Assembly (NCBI RefSeq): GCF_015644585.1
Contig: NZ_JADOBI010000009.1
Coordinates: forward strand, 63,498 to 127,497
Direction of reading: 5' to 3'
DNA from: Rahnella laticis
GTDB lineage: Bacteria; Pseudomonadota; Gammaproteobacteria; Enterobacterales; Enterobacteriaceae
Length of the DNA stretch: 64,000 bases
A program made the translations under genes and the position numbers. Each line of letters opens with the position of its first letter. The first letter of the stretch is position 1. A model generated the notes under the pieces. It was not told the origin of the DNA, did not search any database, and saw only the letters and a program-made list of their open reading frames with translations. Below are positions 63,843 through 64,000 of the stretch, one piece after another.

Positions 63843-64000
63843 CTAATCGCAAATCTTATCATTCCATGATTCAACCTTTGTATCTGGGGTTGTAAGATCT
63901 TTAATGTTAATTGAGTAATTGCCAACGATCAAATCATAATCATGGTTTGGCTCGGGAATAAAAGAAGTTGAAAAACTTTTTTGATAAGTGCCGTAGGTGT
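63843..64000 (-). CDS. C-terminal part of an unknown protein (cut by window edge)
   Basis: Read leftwards from the window end, one frame stays open for 51 codons and stops at TAG (63845-63843). It reads TYGTYQKSFSTSFIPEPNHD, YDLIVGNYSINIKDLTTPDT and KVESWNDKICD. No family was recognised. It shares the AT-rich composition and strand with the DUF2569-like gene 49 bases downstream and is likely part of the same accessory unit. Confidence 0.5.
   Translation of the reverse strand, partial: TYGTYQKSFSTSFIPEPNHDYDLIVGNYSINIKDLTTPDTKVESWNDKICD

Overview
The window looks like chromosomal DNA of a gamma-proteobacterium of the order Enterobacterales. From 1 to 11.2 kb the order fadE, lpcA, yafJ, yafK, dinB, pepD, gpt, frsA, crl, proB, proA, thrW-type tRNA locus is the order known from Escherichia coli and its relatives, and the proteins match those families almost end to end. 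The lack of phoE between crl and proB, the palindromic repeat after gpt and the accessory loci downstream fit the Yersiniaceae (Rahnella/Serratia type) better than E. coli. The genus is an inference; no marker gene such as 16S rRNA is present.

Layout. (1) 1-11.2 kb: core housekeeping block with a near-perfect LexA box before dinB and a FadR-type operator before fadE. (2) 11.3-12.05 kb: an intact tRNA-Thr(UGU), then a decayed thrW-like tRNA fused to the 3' end of an XRE-family regulator gene, which reads as the scar of an integrated element. (3) 12.05-15.95 kb: a LysR regulator divergent from a gallate/protocatechuate-type UbiD-family decarboxylase, its UbiX-type prenyl-FMN synthase and a DUF554 membrane protein. 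(4) 16.2-18.3 kb: small envelope proteins, a KTSC-domain pseudogene and a TehA-type transporter. (5) 18.3-39.5 kb: a surface-structure island, mostly on the minus strand. It has two complete chaperone-usher fimbrial operons, and between them a type I secretion operon with a TolC-like channel, HlyD-like adaptor, C39-peptidase ABC exporter, DUF1795 (Eag-chaperone-like) protein and a 107-residue glycine-zipper peptide with a double-glycine leader. Three regulatory modules are interleaved: two LuxR-type proteins and a ToxR/CadC-like plus FidL-like pair. (6) 40-43 kb: a GlxA-type AraC regulator and an Aer-like energy-taxis receptor. (7) 43.2-49.8 kb: an M20 amidohydrolase, then a choline-O-sulfate locus (choX-betC divergent from a LysR gene and choV-choW). 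(8) 49.8-52.6 kb: a hexapeptide acyltransferase and a dCache chemoreceptor with a sigma-28-type promoter. (9) 52.9-59.3 kb: a six-gene operon for uptake and phosphorylation of an unidentified sugar. (10) 59.3-64 kb: a NepI-like exporter, a LysR/SelW-like pair divergent from a XenA-type ene-reductase, and AT-rich genes at the right edge.

The most novel system is the 26.9-32.8 kb secretion operon. It pairs a hydrophobic glycine-zipper peptide, resembling class II microcins and Cdz-type contact-dependent bacteriocins, with a member of the chaperone family otherwise best known for shielding transmembrane segments of type VI effectors. No obvious immunity gene is present. This function is inferred from domain content and gene order only.
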